From contig JAHLKF010000007.1 in NCBI GenBank assembly GCA_025558075.1, positions 682,001 to 746,000 on the forward strand: a stretch of DNA of 64,000 nt, given 5' to 3'. This stretch comes from Gaertneriomyces semiglobifer (Eukaryota; Chytridiomycota; Chytridiomycetes; Spizellomycetales; Spizellomycetaceae). Both the position numbers and the translations under genes were made by a program. How positions within the stretch are numbered: position 1 is the first letter of the stretch; each line of letters opens with the position of its first letter. This document shows positions 22,187 through 34,600 of the stretch, in pieces. Below the pieces are notes generated by a model. The model ran no database searches, was not told the origin of the DNA, and worked only from the letters and a program-made list of their open reading frames with translations.

Positions 22187-23868
22187 ATGGACATGACTCC
22201 CCTCTACGTGCAGCATGCCGCGGCTCTAAGGAATCTTTGCGATTCCTTAACAAAAACCATCGCGGCCCTCCGGAAGGAGATGGATCTGTCTCGAAGAGAG
22301 CTTCACCATTTGGCCGAGTTGCTCGCAGATGACGGTAGGGTCGCCTTTGAAGGTACCGCTCACGAGGCATGCGTCTGACACATTTGTCAATAGCCCTCTT
22401 GCTTCGCTTTTACAAAAAGCACAAGTTTAACCTACAAAATGCGGAAGCAGCCATTTTGGACCACATCGACTGGCGGTTGCAAAATGATTTGCCCAATATT
22501 TCTCTGGCTACCATATCTCCATCGGCACACCAATTTTTCCAGAAAGGCCTCTTCTACTTCCACCGCACGGATCGGCTGGGCCGGCCGGTCGCCGTTCTGA
22601 ACCTGAAACATTACAAATCCGGTGATATGGAGGATATGCGAACCCACTTTATTTTGGCCATGGAAGTAGCGAGACGAGTAGTCTACTCCATAAATGACGA
22701 GTACGCCAATCGACGTCAGTTAGAAGTGCCGGAAGCTCGAGAAAAACTGATTGTTCAGTTATCAATTATTATCGACCTGGCTGGTGTCAGCTTGAAAAGC
22801 TTGGTAAGCCTCGAGTGCTTCGCTGGATGCTGAACGAAGAGGTGTCTTATTGATCGCGTGTGGTTATAGAATTACGAAATCATTCCCTTATTTCACGATT
22901 TGTTCAATCGCCATTTCCCACAAACGATTGGGACAGTCTACGTTCTGAACTACGGATGGTTTCACGCCGGGGTGTGGCAGCTGCTGAAAACCGCACTTCC
23001 CGCGGACGCTACTAAGAAATTGATGTTTCTGACAAAGGACCAGCTCTGTGAGCACGTCGCTCCAGAAAATCTTTTACAAGGTAAATGTTCAATAGTCACA
23101 AGTTGCGATAACCAAATGTACTCACCATCGTCAGCAGAGCACGGCGGTATTGATACCACTACCTACTCGTTGCCGAACTCATACGTTTACCAAAAGTACG
23201 CTTGTCATGGCTATCATAATTCATCGCGAAGAGTACATGAACGGATTGCAGCGCTTGATGCAGAGGATGAGGGCTATCATGAGGATGATGACATTTGGTA
23301 CGACGCTCTGGAGCATCACCCGATGACACCTGTTCGTTCTGCCGTGGACCTACAGAATATGCTGCGCGTATCCAGCAATCGTAACCTCCATGGCATGAAC
23401 CGCGTGACTAGCCACAAGAGTCTAAAGGATCTCACCAATTCGTACACCAACCGTCTAGTGGTGGCTCAACCGCCAAAGCTAACCACTATAAGACAACAGT
23501 CGGGAGCATCGGTGCCCAGAGTAAAAGGGCGACGCCGAGCCTTCATGAGACGGGCCGTTTCGAAAGCTGTGCAGTCACCAGTGACTCTCATGGACAGATT
23601 TACGGGTGCGCTATCTCGTAGTAGTCGCTATAATGATGATACCCTTGTACCGAGTCGAAAATGGCGGTTTCGTTACATTGCGGCAGCTATTTTTGCGTTC
23701 TGGCTGGTATGGGGCGGAGTAAGGCGGCTGAGCAGCTCGGGAACGTACTGGAGCCTTGTTGCGACGCATATGAAGCGAAAGCTGGACATATCGGCAATCG
23801 AGTCACCAATGGCTGTGGCAGCTGCTGCTCAAATGATGAGCACAGGTTCTGATACTCCAGTGATATAA
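22187..23868 (+). CDS. CRAL-TRIO (Sec14-like) domain protein with C-terminal membrane anchor
   Basis: Exons 22187-22352, 22394-22803, 22870-23080 and 23138-23868 (505 residues). After an N-terminal helix comes the CRAL-TRIO N-lobe (LLLRFYKKHKFNLQNAEAAI). The lipid-binding fold follows: FYFHRTDRLGRPVAVLNLKH, LIVQLSIIIDLAGVSL, then NRHFPQTIGTVYVLNYGWFH and TKKLMFLTKDQL. The intron after LLQ removes a short segment so that LLQ joins EHGG, as expected at the end of the lobe. A basic, Ser-rich linker leads to one transmembrane segment (YIAAAIFAFWLVWGG) near the C-terminus. The family moves phosphoinositides or other lipids between membranes; the anchor implies a fixed position, possibly at a contact site. 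Confidence 0.82.
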
Positions 23869-24130
23869 CTCCACCCGTAGCGTTACCGATAGAGATACCG
23901 TTAGTGGGAATACTATACCCGCGCTCCTTCTGTAGATGATTGTGGCGGATCGTGATTGAAGTTTTGGATTTTCGGACGTGCTTGTACATGGCTTAACAGA
24001 TAATAATATTTCCCTTGCGTATGCCACATATTGTAATGACGGATGGGTAAGAGATGTAATACTATTGAAATACTTTATCCAAATGCTCCAATACGCATGT
24101 AGAAAAAATCAATCACACACGAGTTGTCGC

Positions 24131-25087
24131 CTACTTGCTGCCGATGTTTAGCAGCATATTTGAGCCACCCGATTTGCTTCCAGGCAGGTACGTCACGTTT
24201 CGTGCGTTTGCTAGTGTGCTGGCAATCTCCTTGCTTGTCTCAATTCGTCGCAACTCCAAGTGCGCCTGACCGCTCTTCTTGTATGCGTCACTCAGCAATT
24301 GAGCTGCCTGTGATTCTCCCTCTGCTTTGATGATTGCTGCCAGTTTTTCCTGTTCCGCCTTTTCAACGACGAACCTTGCACGCTCTGCCTCCTGTTGTGC
24401 AATCACTTTCTGTTCGACAGCTTCAGTGAATTCTTTGCCGAAGGTCAGGTGTGTAATTGAAACATCCTCTAACACAATGCCAAACTCGGAGGCACGTTTG
24501 AAAAGTTCAGATCGAATACGGTATGACACCTATATCCAAATCGTTAACTGCCGTATACGAGGTGGTGATGGTGAGTTGCAGATAAAAGCATACCTGATCA
24601 CGCTGAGTAATTAGCTCTCCAGCATCAAACTGGGCCACAACCGCCTTCAATACTTCGTTTCCAATACTCGGCAACACACGGTCATCATAATCTTGACCAA
24701 GGGTCTGGTAAATGCTGGGGATCCTGTCAACCTCTGGTCTGTGCAGCACACGGAGGGTCAATGACACCATCTGCATATCCTTTGATCCTGTTGTCGTGCT
24801 AATGTTCCGGGGTTTCGTGCGCACATCGAATTTGATGGCCTTTTGAAGCCAAGGAACGAGGAAGTGCGTCCCTTCGTTCACCACGGAGGGAATAACACCC
24901 CGAACACGGTCGAAAATGACTGCTCTCTGTCCTCCCTCAACTGACGATAGGCATAAGTCCAACGTTAAAGGAATCAACGTTATGGCGGCGACGACCTACC
25001 ATTGTACATGGAATACTGCAAGCCGCTAACGACGGCGCCAATGGGGAGTGCCCACCGGGCAAGAGACTCTAAAGCTGCTGCTGACAT
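24131..25087 (-). CDS. PHB1: Prohibitin 1
   Basis: Exons 25000-25087, 24594-24940 and 24131-24529 give 277 residues, the usual family length. It begins [20 protein letters not shown], an N-terminal hydrophobic anchor. It continues with the SPFH domain: [54 protein letters not shown] and [19 protein letters not shown] coiled-coil follows ([17 protein letters not shown]), ending near [15 protein letters not shown]. Prohibitins form ring complexes in the mitochondrial inner membrane that regulate m-AAA protease activity and respiratory-chain stability. The gene is divergent from calnexin across about 350 bp. Confidence 0.97.
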
Positions 25088-25252
25088 TCCGCCGATGCTC
25101 CTTTCCTTCGACTTGATGGGTGATACTGATCTTGACTCTTTCAGCAGCACAACAACTCTCAAAAGATCAGACTTGGACCTGACGTGTCCCAAACCTCGGT
25201 TGCTATGACTAACATCCTAGCGGCCGTCACATGAGTCCACGCATCTCACGTG

Positions 25253-25265
25253 CACGTCAGCCAAT
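25253..25265. promoter_or_regulatory. UPRE-like site next to a CCAAT box
   Basis: CACGTCA at 25253-25259 (TGACGTG on the minus strand, the ATF6/XBP1-type UPR core) is followed directly by GCCAATCAG with a CCAAT box. It lies in the shared PHB1-calnexin promoter, about 180 bp upstream of the calnexin ATG. Calnexin is a classic unfolded-protein-response target, so the site is plausible, but it is only seven bases. Confidence 0.4.
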
Positions 25266-25344
25266 CAGCAATCGCCAACAGGTGTCAATTAAACGCGACC
25301 TTCCAACTGCTTCCGTGAAAACTGGACATAATAAACGGCCACTT

Positions 25345-25352
25345 GTATAAAA
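25345..25352 (+). promoter_or_regulatory. TATA box of the calnexin gene
   Basis: TATAAAAG lies about 95 bp upstream of the calnexin start codon in an otherwise GC-mixed promoter. Position and sequence fit a TATA element. The 25088-25441 gap holds nothing else beyond the UPRE-like site. Confidence 0.55.
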
Positions 25353-25441
25353 GGAGCAGCGCCCAAGCAGATCCCCCCCGGTTATCTTGCGCATTTGCAT
25401 ATCTGATTCCTTGCTTCTGTCACTTGCCTAAAAGACGAGCC

Positions 25442-27317
25442 ATGAAGCTACGCTGTGTCGTCCCGGCGTGTTTTGCTTTGGCCTCTGCGTCTGTTGTTCT
25501 CGCAGATGGTAGCGCCAAGTCTTCCGCAGTTTTTGAGGTCAGTTGAACCTATCCGCTAGGGTCTCGCCGTTCACCTCAAGATGTTAGATACTAACGTATC
25601 GGATCATTAGCCAACCAAGGTAACTGGTCCATTTGTGGAGCAGTTCGATGCCGGTTGGCAGAAACGGTGGATCGCCTCCGAAGCAAAGAAGAGCGCCGAT
25701 GATGTGGAAGATGAAGAACTTCTGAGGTATCGCGGAGAATGGGCTGTTGAAGAAGCCCTTGGATCTCATATCGAGGGCGATAAGGGGCTGGTTCTCAAGA
25801 CTGCGGCTGCCCATCATGTAAGTGACGCGTGGGCGCCAACACCCTCCGCTGGACAACTACTGACAGTTTAGGAAACAGGCTATCTCTGCCAAATTTGATA
25901 AGCCGATAGATCCCAAAGGGAAACCTCTGGTCGTCCAATATGAAGTGAAATTGCAAAATGGATTAGAATGCGGTGGCGCCTACGTGAAGCTGCTATCCCA
26001 AGATGCCGCCTTTGATCCCAAACACTTTGAAAACAAGACTCCCTACACCATCATGTTTGGTCCGGATAAATGCGGTTTGACCAACAAAGTCCATTTCATT
26101 TTCCGACACAAGAACCCCATTACTGGTGTGTTCGAAGAGAAGCACACCGTGCAGCCGCCAGTCGCCAAGATCGACAAGCAGACGCATCTCTACACGCTCA
26201 TTGTCAACCCCGACCAAACCTTCCAGATCCTGATTGACAACAAGGAAGCGAAGAAGGGAAGTTTATTGTCAGACTTCAACCCGGCGGTGAACCCACCAAA
26301 GGAGCTTGATGACCCTGAGGATGTAAAGCCTGAAGATTGGGTAGACGAAGCGCAGATTCCTGACCCGGAAGCAAAGAAGCCTGAAGATTGGGATGATGAT
26401 GCACCTATGCAGATTCCCGACGAGGATGCCAAAATGCCCGACGGTTGGCTGGTAGACGAACCCCCAATGATCCCGGACCCCGATGCCGAGAAGCCGGAAG
26501 ACTGGGATGATGAAGAAGACGGTGACTGGGTTGCTCCTCTTGTAGCCAATCCCAAGTGTGATACCATTCCTGGTTGTGGAGAGTGGTACCGCCCGTTGAA
26601 GAAGAACCCGAACTACAAAGGCAAATGGAAGGCTCCAATGATCGCCAACCCTGCATTCAAGGGAGAGTGGGCTCCCCGTAAGATCCCCAACCCAGATTTC
26701 TTTGAAGACAAAACCCCGTCCAACTTTAACAAAATCGGAGCTATCGGCTTTGAACTGTGGAGCATTCAAAATGGTACAATGTTCGACAACATCTACATTG
26801 GTCACTCTGCTGCAGATGCTCAGAAGCTCGCTCAGGAGACCTGGGCGATCAAGGCCGACATTGAAAAAGCTGATGAGCCTGCCAAGCCTGTTGCTGTTGC
26901 GGTAAGTTCTGTGTCAGTTTGGTATCCATAGTCGCCACCCATCATTAAAATTCTCGTGTTATTCAGGAGGACCTCCCAATGATTGAGCAGATTAAGGTCA
27001 AGGTCCTTGATTTCATTAGCGCTGTTCGCCAGAACCCTGTCGAGGCGGTTAAGTCCGCGCCGGAGGTTGCTGGTGGTTTGGCTGCTGCCGCCTTGGTGCC
27101 TGTCCTCTTGTCTGCCTTCTTGTTCGGTGGTTCATCCAGCAAACCCCAACCCGCTACAACAACCAAGAAAACCACCAAGGTGGAAGTCAAGAAAACTGCC
27201 AACGGTACCGCATCCGATGTTTCATCGGATGAGGAGCCCGTAGTTGTCGCAAAAGAAGAGAAGAAAACCACTAAGAAGAGATCGGCAGCCAAGTCCAAGA
27301 AGGACGACTCTGAATAA
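25442..27317 (+). CDS. CNE1: Calnexin (ER membrane lectin chaperone)
   Basis: Exons 25442-25537, 25611-25817, 25879-26901 and 26967-27317 (558 residues). A signal peptide is visible ([19 protein letters not shown]). The lectin domain contains [29 protein letters not shown] and [10 protein letters not shown]. The P-domain arm has repeat type 1 ([14 protein letters not shown] and relatives, four copies) and type 2 ([13 protein letters not shown] and relatives). A C-terminal transmembrane segment ([17 protein letters not shown]) precedes a Lys-rich cytosolic tail ending KKDDSE. It binds monoglucosylated N-glycans on folding glycoproteins in the ER with an ERp57-like partner. The length is typical. 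Confidence 0.97.
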
Positions 27318-27480
27318 GCCATTTGTTTTGTTTACATCACCTCATTGTTCATGCTTCGAGTTAGGAGACATGAGTTTAGAAGGTTGCATGTCATTTGTAT
27401 AGTATGGTTTGACTAGTAAGATATCGCAATTGAGCATAATTCGCAAGTTATTACGGTTGCGTGTATCAGACCGCGTTTCG

Positions 27481-29311
27481 ATGGCCCACACACACAGGAT
27501 GCGTTTCTTCCCTAAATATCTCAAATCACACCTGATGCCGCTTCCCTATGACAAAGTACTATTGATATTTGCAGGCGTCCTTTCTGGCCTCAGCTTGATA
27601 CATCTGTCGTCCGTTTACCTTTCTTCTCGGGCACCCGTAACGAAAGATGGCCAGGCATCTCAAACAACATTTGAAGAAGGCGAGCTGAACGTCGACGATG
27701 AAGATGCGGCTTCGGACGATGACGAAGTGGAAGATGAGGTTGCGGATAACACTCTGATAGATGAAGGCCATAATCTGTTAACACTTCTTTATAACATCGC
27801 CGAGGATCAAGCGCGCAAAGGTAGTAGTAACCACGTTACTGGTCGCATCGCCGTGACCACTCATTTCGATGGTTGAAGAGGGTTATGTCCATCGCTCGAT
27901 AACGTGCAATCATTGTGGATCTTCGCCTATACGCGGTTATCGCTACAAGTGTGCCAATTGCGTCGATTATGATGTTTGCGAGCAATGCGAAGCCCGAAAC
28001 GTTCACTATAAGACGCATGTTTTTCTGAAGATACGAGTGCCCATACCACCATTGATGAATCCACGAAGTGCGCTAGTAGCCGCGCTGTATCCAGGACAGA
28101 ATTTTGGATCGGAACCACCAGGTTATGACTTTACCGAACTGCAGAAGATTTCCCACTGTGAGCGTTGTTTGACGTCCCTCAACGTCCTGTCATCTGATCA
28201 CTGATCCCAATTGTTTAGTTGACCCTGTTGAACTAGAGGCATTCTACGATCAGTTCCGCTCGTTATCGACGGTGGAGCGGGAAGGTGGTGGCATTGATAA
28301 GGAAACATTTGAGCAGTGCTTAGGGCCACTTGGATTGGAGAAGAATTTGATTACAGAGAGAATCTTTGCCTTTTTCGACAGAGATGATGACCAGGTGATC
28401 AGTTTTGAGGAACTAGTGATGGGATTGTCGATTCTATGCAAAGGAGGCATAGATGAACGTATCAGATGTGGGTCTTTTAATGTCGTGTCATGAGCACTTG
28501 GGTAAACCATTGACCCTCGTTGACTTTAGGGGCCTTCAGGGGATATGATCTGAACGGCGATGGATATATATCTCGACCGGAGCTGCATCAAATGTTTAAG
28601 GCGTATTTCCACCTTTCGATGGAATTAGTACGGGATGTAGTGAAGACCATGGAAGAAGGAATGATGGAATCATTTGATGACGAAGGCGGCAAGCCCGTTT
28701 CAGCTTCATTCGCTGCACCAATTCCAACAGGTAGTGACACATCTTCGGACACGGATGATAATGCCAGTGACGATGGGGTTAGAAGGGAGAACAGGCGTAC
28801 AAGAAGAAACCGGCAGAAAATCTCTGATGCTGACGTTCACATGTTCGGAACGTTGGGCAGCAGCAGTAACCGTCCGGAACGCCAGTTCCCACGCCCCGCT
28901 GCACTGACCGTAGGGGACGTCAGTCATAACCGAACAACTACACCACTTGCCAGTCCTGAGCTTCTTAGTCCTACCACACCGTCTGCGGGGTCGCATCCCC
29001 TGAGAAGGCTGAACACTCGCCGTTCCCTGCCGCATCTTTCGGTATCTTCTCCTCTGAGGATGAGCTTAGAAGCGAATTCACCTAATTACCAGGCGTCTCT
29101 GCCAAGCCCGGCGACGTTTGCGGCAGGAGAAGAGCAGTGGCCTGTCATGGAAGCCATGTCGCAGGATGCAATAGAAGAGATGGTCGACAAGACCTTCCAG
29201 CTTGCAGGGTGTGAGGACGAGGAGGGATTGAGCTTTGAAGATTTTAAGCATGTGGTGGAGCTGGATACTAATCTATTAGCGTGGTTTGAGGCGTTAGGCA
29301 GTGTTTTTTAA
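27481..29311 (+). CDS. Membrane-anchored ZZ zinc finger and EF-hand protein
   Basis: Exons from 27481 (or the ATG at 27535) to 27820, then 27879-28157, 28219-28467 and 28530-29311. An N-terminal signal-anchor (KVLLIFAGVLSGLSLIHL) precedes an acidic stretch. A ZZ zinc finger follows: CNHC, then YKCANCVDYDVCEQC and HYKTHVF. After a short linker come two EF-hands: FFDRDDDQVISFEE and GYDLNGDGYISRPE, each with acidic loop ligands. A third, weaker helix pair lies near the C-terminus (CEDEEGLSFEDFKHV). The rest is Ser-rich and disordered. It should bind calcium and partner peptides at a membrane facing the cytosol; the cellular role is not known to me. The first in-frame ATG at 27481 adds a basic stretch, so the start is uncertain. 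Confidence 0.8.
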
Positions 29312-29642
29312 CGTATGCTTTGGGGAGTAAACATGGTGGCTACAGAAATCGACCTATTCGGAAGGGCAGCGATGCTTGATGTTCAAGCAAGGTTGGCGGA
29401 ACAGCACAGCACCTTGTGAGCGCAACATATTACATATTAACAGCTGAACTTGACCAAAGCAATTGGCCCTCATAACCTTATTGGCATGATTCGACCAAGT
29501 ATCTTGGGAATTTGAAGTTGCACACTTGCGAGGGTTGACGGACGCGCCGCGTTGCCATGTCAACGTCCGGCAACAGTCAGATCGCTTCCTTTCAGATCCA
29601 GTTCAGATCCTCGTTGTGAGCACTACCTAACCAACAAGCAGA
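29312..29642. other. Intergenic promoter region of COQ5
   Basis: About 330 bp between the ZZ/EF-hand gene and COQ5, both on the plus strand. No ORF or motif is supported. Confidence 0.5.
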
Positions 29643-30813
<1,171 letters not shown>

Positions 30814-31647
30814 ATACATATCATTTTCGCATACTGTACATATTCAACGCCTCAACACGGACTTCGCTGATTCTGGTTTGACTGGTTGACTCTTTACACA
30901 ATGACGAGCTTGCAACAAGATCGCTCTGCAAATTGCTTGTCGGCTGCTTTACACAGTTGACAGGTCCAGACAACAGAGCAATATCAACCAACCTGCGAGA
31001 AGGCGAGCCGGGAACGTTTGCGTTTTCGCAAGCTTGTACCGCTCGCGTACTCGTCGGGCCATTCGCGTTTTATTGGGCGATCATTTTCACTTCTTGGAAA
31101 TGATGCCTTGCGTGTGGCCAACATGCCCATACGCGGTGCTTCGTTCATGATATCCAAAAGTCAGTCATGATCAACATTGTTCACGTGCCAAAATACTGAA
31201 CAAGTAGCAATGACCGTTCATAGGAATTTGACCAAAATTTGGCAGTACGCCTAGCATCGATTAAAGCACAAAAACGATATGAGCTAAAATGCACGGTACC
31301 TGCGCCTCCTTCCACCAATTAGGCCATTCACTATCTGTGCGCATGTTGAAACACAACCGCAGAGATCGATTTCCTAGTGTCAATCACATTTCTCTTTGGC
31401 TGGTGACAGAGTGCACAACAGGTACTTTTCCGCGGTGGGAATATCTCATATTACCCGCGGTAGATTGTGTCACGACTTACACACGCGAACCCTGAAGGTG
31501 GGAATCTATTTCAGTATGCTCGTCAAATCGCCGCAACAAAATAAAATCGTAGTGGTCGGAGAATTACTGGAAATAGGGTGCATGAGGTAGATACTCTCGC
31601 CAAAATGTATTACCGGCACTTCGCCCGATACAAGATCGCTCGCCATC
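30814..31647. other. Intergenic, no supported gene
   Basis: About 830 bp between two plus-strand genes. It should contain the COQ5 3' flank and the promoter of the WD40-HEAT gene. Short ORFs here (for example near 31289) have no recognisable features. Confidence 0.5.
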
Positions 31648-34600
31648 ATGGAAGCGGACACCCGCCCTTCAACAAGCAGCACAACCTCGTCCGCTCATTC
31701 ATCTCTTCAGATAGATTCTTTGCACTCTAGCACGTCGTCTATATCATCGTCGACGGAAAGAGTCGCCTCTGGAGGCATTTTGATCCAGCCGTGGCGATAT
31801 GTGAAGAAGGCCATTCGAAAATTAATCGCTCGCTTTCCCTCCAACTCTTCCCCACTTCCTATAACATTAACTAATGGATTCCTGTTATCATCGCTATTGC
31901 GACACCAGTCGATCCTTAAATTGGCTATTTACTTGGAAGGATTGTCGGTGGATCGTGTAGTCACTGTTGACGACGCTTGTGTGAATTTATGGCGAGCTGG
32001 TAACAACGTGAAGCAGCTGCCGCACGGCCGCGAGGCTGGGAAGGACAGTAAATCTGTCCGGGATGTTATGCGATGGTGTTGGATTGGGAAATGGAAAGCC
32101 TTAGCCATTGCCACGGGCAGGCTAGAGCTAAAGGTTCGCTGACTTTATGTCATGCGCCTTAATTCCTATTTAATTGGCGTTCATCAGTTGCTAGATGTCA
32201 ACCTAGAAGAAATGAGTAGCGTTAGCAGTGTTAAACCAGTTCTGAGGTATTTCTCGCGTGTCGATTGTCGTGGTTGATGGTGTGCTCACGATCAACAATC
32301 CACGTAGTCTTGAATTTAATGAATATGATGATGAGCTGATTGCTGGTGGTGTGGGCAACATTCGAGTGAGAAAGCATTGGTGCATTGCGTGGTGTGCTTC
32401 GTCCATCTTATTGACGTGACCATATACAGCTATGGACGTTCAAAAAACATATAGAGGGGTGAGATGCTGTGTTGGTCTTCTACCTGTTCTCCACAGCAGC
32501 AGCTTATATTCCTTTGCATGACAGCCATCGCGTCGTGAACTATTTCTCCGGGCCACGACTGATAATTGATGATCTTAATGATGATCAGTGGGTGAGCCAC
32601 ATCGTATACCACCATGCGTCGAAGAGAATATATGCTGCAGTAGATGCTAGCGTTCATGTGAGTGGGCAACGGTACAGAGGTCTCGTGGGCCCTGAGCAAC
32701 GCTAATGCGTTTCCAGGTCTATGACAGCATTACGGGCGCTCGCCTTGAGACCTTAGACGAGATTCATGAACTCAGTATATCTGCCATGATCTATTATGAA
32801 CCCTTCGGCTATCTCATTACGGCCTCCCGTGATTCCACGAGTATGTGCTTGAGTGATCTACGGCCTTGTGTGCTAGTGTTGCGCAATAACCTTTGTTTGT
32901 CGCAGTCAAGATTCATTCTCGCCAGCATTATCACCTTCAGACGTTGAATGAACACACTCAGCCTGTCACTGGTCTTTGTGCTATCCCTCCGCCTTCAGTG
33001 TCACTTGCCAATGCGCGATTCCTGACCCCTTTTTTTCTAAGTTGTTCGCTGGATGGGACGATTCGGATGTGGAACGCAGAAGTTGGCACTTGCATACATT
33101 CTCATGACACTGGCATCCCGTGTCTCGGGCTACAGTGGATGAAGAGCGAGACCTTCATGCACTGGGCCAAAGATACTGTCTACACTTGGGCCTTGAACCG
33201 ATTTTACTCAACGTTTTCCTACATACGGTAGATCATGAATCACATTACCCCCACACTGATGGTCAGCGAACTGATAAGAATATCTATGACGTTAGGTCCG
33301 ACGTGCAAGTTTTGCGCCGATCGTCGCATCCCACGCGAGCTGCTCGTATTCTCGTAGTCTCTTCGGATGGCTCCGTTCGATTGCTCTCACCGGTTACTGG
33401 CGCATTGCTTACTGTGGGCTTTCCTGCTAAGGGTGAAGTGAGTGTAGTCGGATCTGCCTACGATCTTGGTCAAGGCTAGTCTCTGAGATGACGATCGCTG
33501 GGTTCTGTGCGATGCTGACGTTCATGTGCTCTGTAGAGCGTGTGTGGGTCATAACAGCGAATAACGAGGTGATCGTTTACGACACCAACACCAATCCGGC
33601 CCAGCTTGTAGGGCTATGGGAAGTTAAGAGTGAGTTTTTTTTGAGCGAAACGCTTAAACCAGTCCTATCTGATTCTCTCTTCAGGCAAGGAGAAAGCTCA
33701 ATTGACGTGCTCGACTCCTTTGACGAGCCCGATGGTTCCTGCTTATGAAGGCGGCGTACGACCCACGGTGTTTGGCTTATTGTCCGGAACCAATATCGGA
33801 CAAGTAGTTATGATAGATGTGAGAGGAGGAAACAAGTGGAGCGTTGTTGTGCAGGTAGGTTTTACAGCACCTAGATGGTGGGAATGCGGTGCTTCGTTGT
33901 AATTGTTGCGCTTGCAGGCACACATTGGGGCTGTGACAGACATCTTCTATGAGGCAAATATGCTCTTCACCTGTGGCAGTGGTAGGTGGCCATGGAAGCA
34001 GTAGGTGTATGCAGTCCCAGTAATCAGCTCCGCCGCCCGGTGAACAGATGGAAGCCTCAAAGTGTGGTCCATTCATGTTCCTAAGGGCAGTCCATTGCGC
34101 GTTTTAAACGAGCTTAGTGACGAAAGCCTCTCTGACTGGCACCGAAACGGTGACCCTTTGTCATTGCGCTTGCGATGTACGGCGACTATTGTAATTGATG
34201 ATATCGCACATCGTTTGTGCTGGAATCCGATAACGTCAACACTGTGCTTCGCCAGCTCCGCCAATCGATGCGGTGTAGTAACGCTTTCTGCTGATGGAAC
34301 GTTCGGTAAGCACTGGAGCGATTGGCTGGCACGGGATGGAATTTTCTCATTACAGCCCTGTTTGTAGGCGCTCAAAAATTCCACTCTAAGGAAGATGACC
34401 ACGCTGCTGATGTGACGGCACTGATCTCCTTAGATGTGCTGCGAATATACGCTTCAAGCAGCTCAGATGGCTCCGTTAAGATATGGGATGCTTCTGAAAA
34501 TAATCTCATCAAGTGCGTACGCCAAGCGCAGAGTGTGTTTTCCAGATATCTAACACTTGCTCGCTCTGAAGGGAAATGCACTTTGCATCGCCGATTTCTT

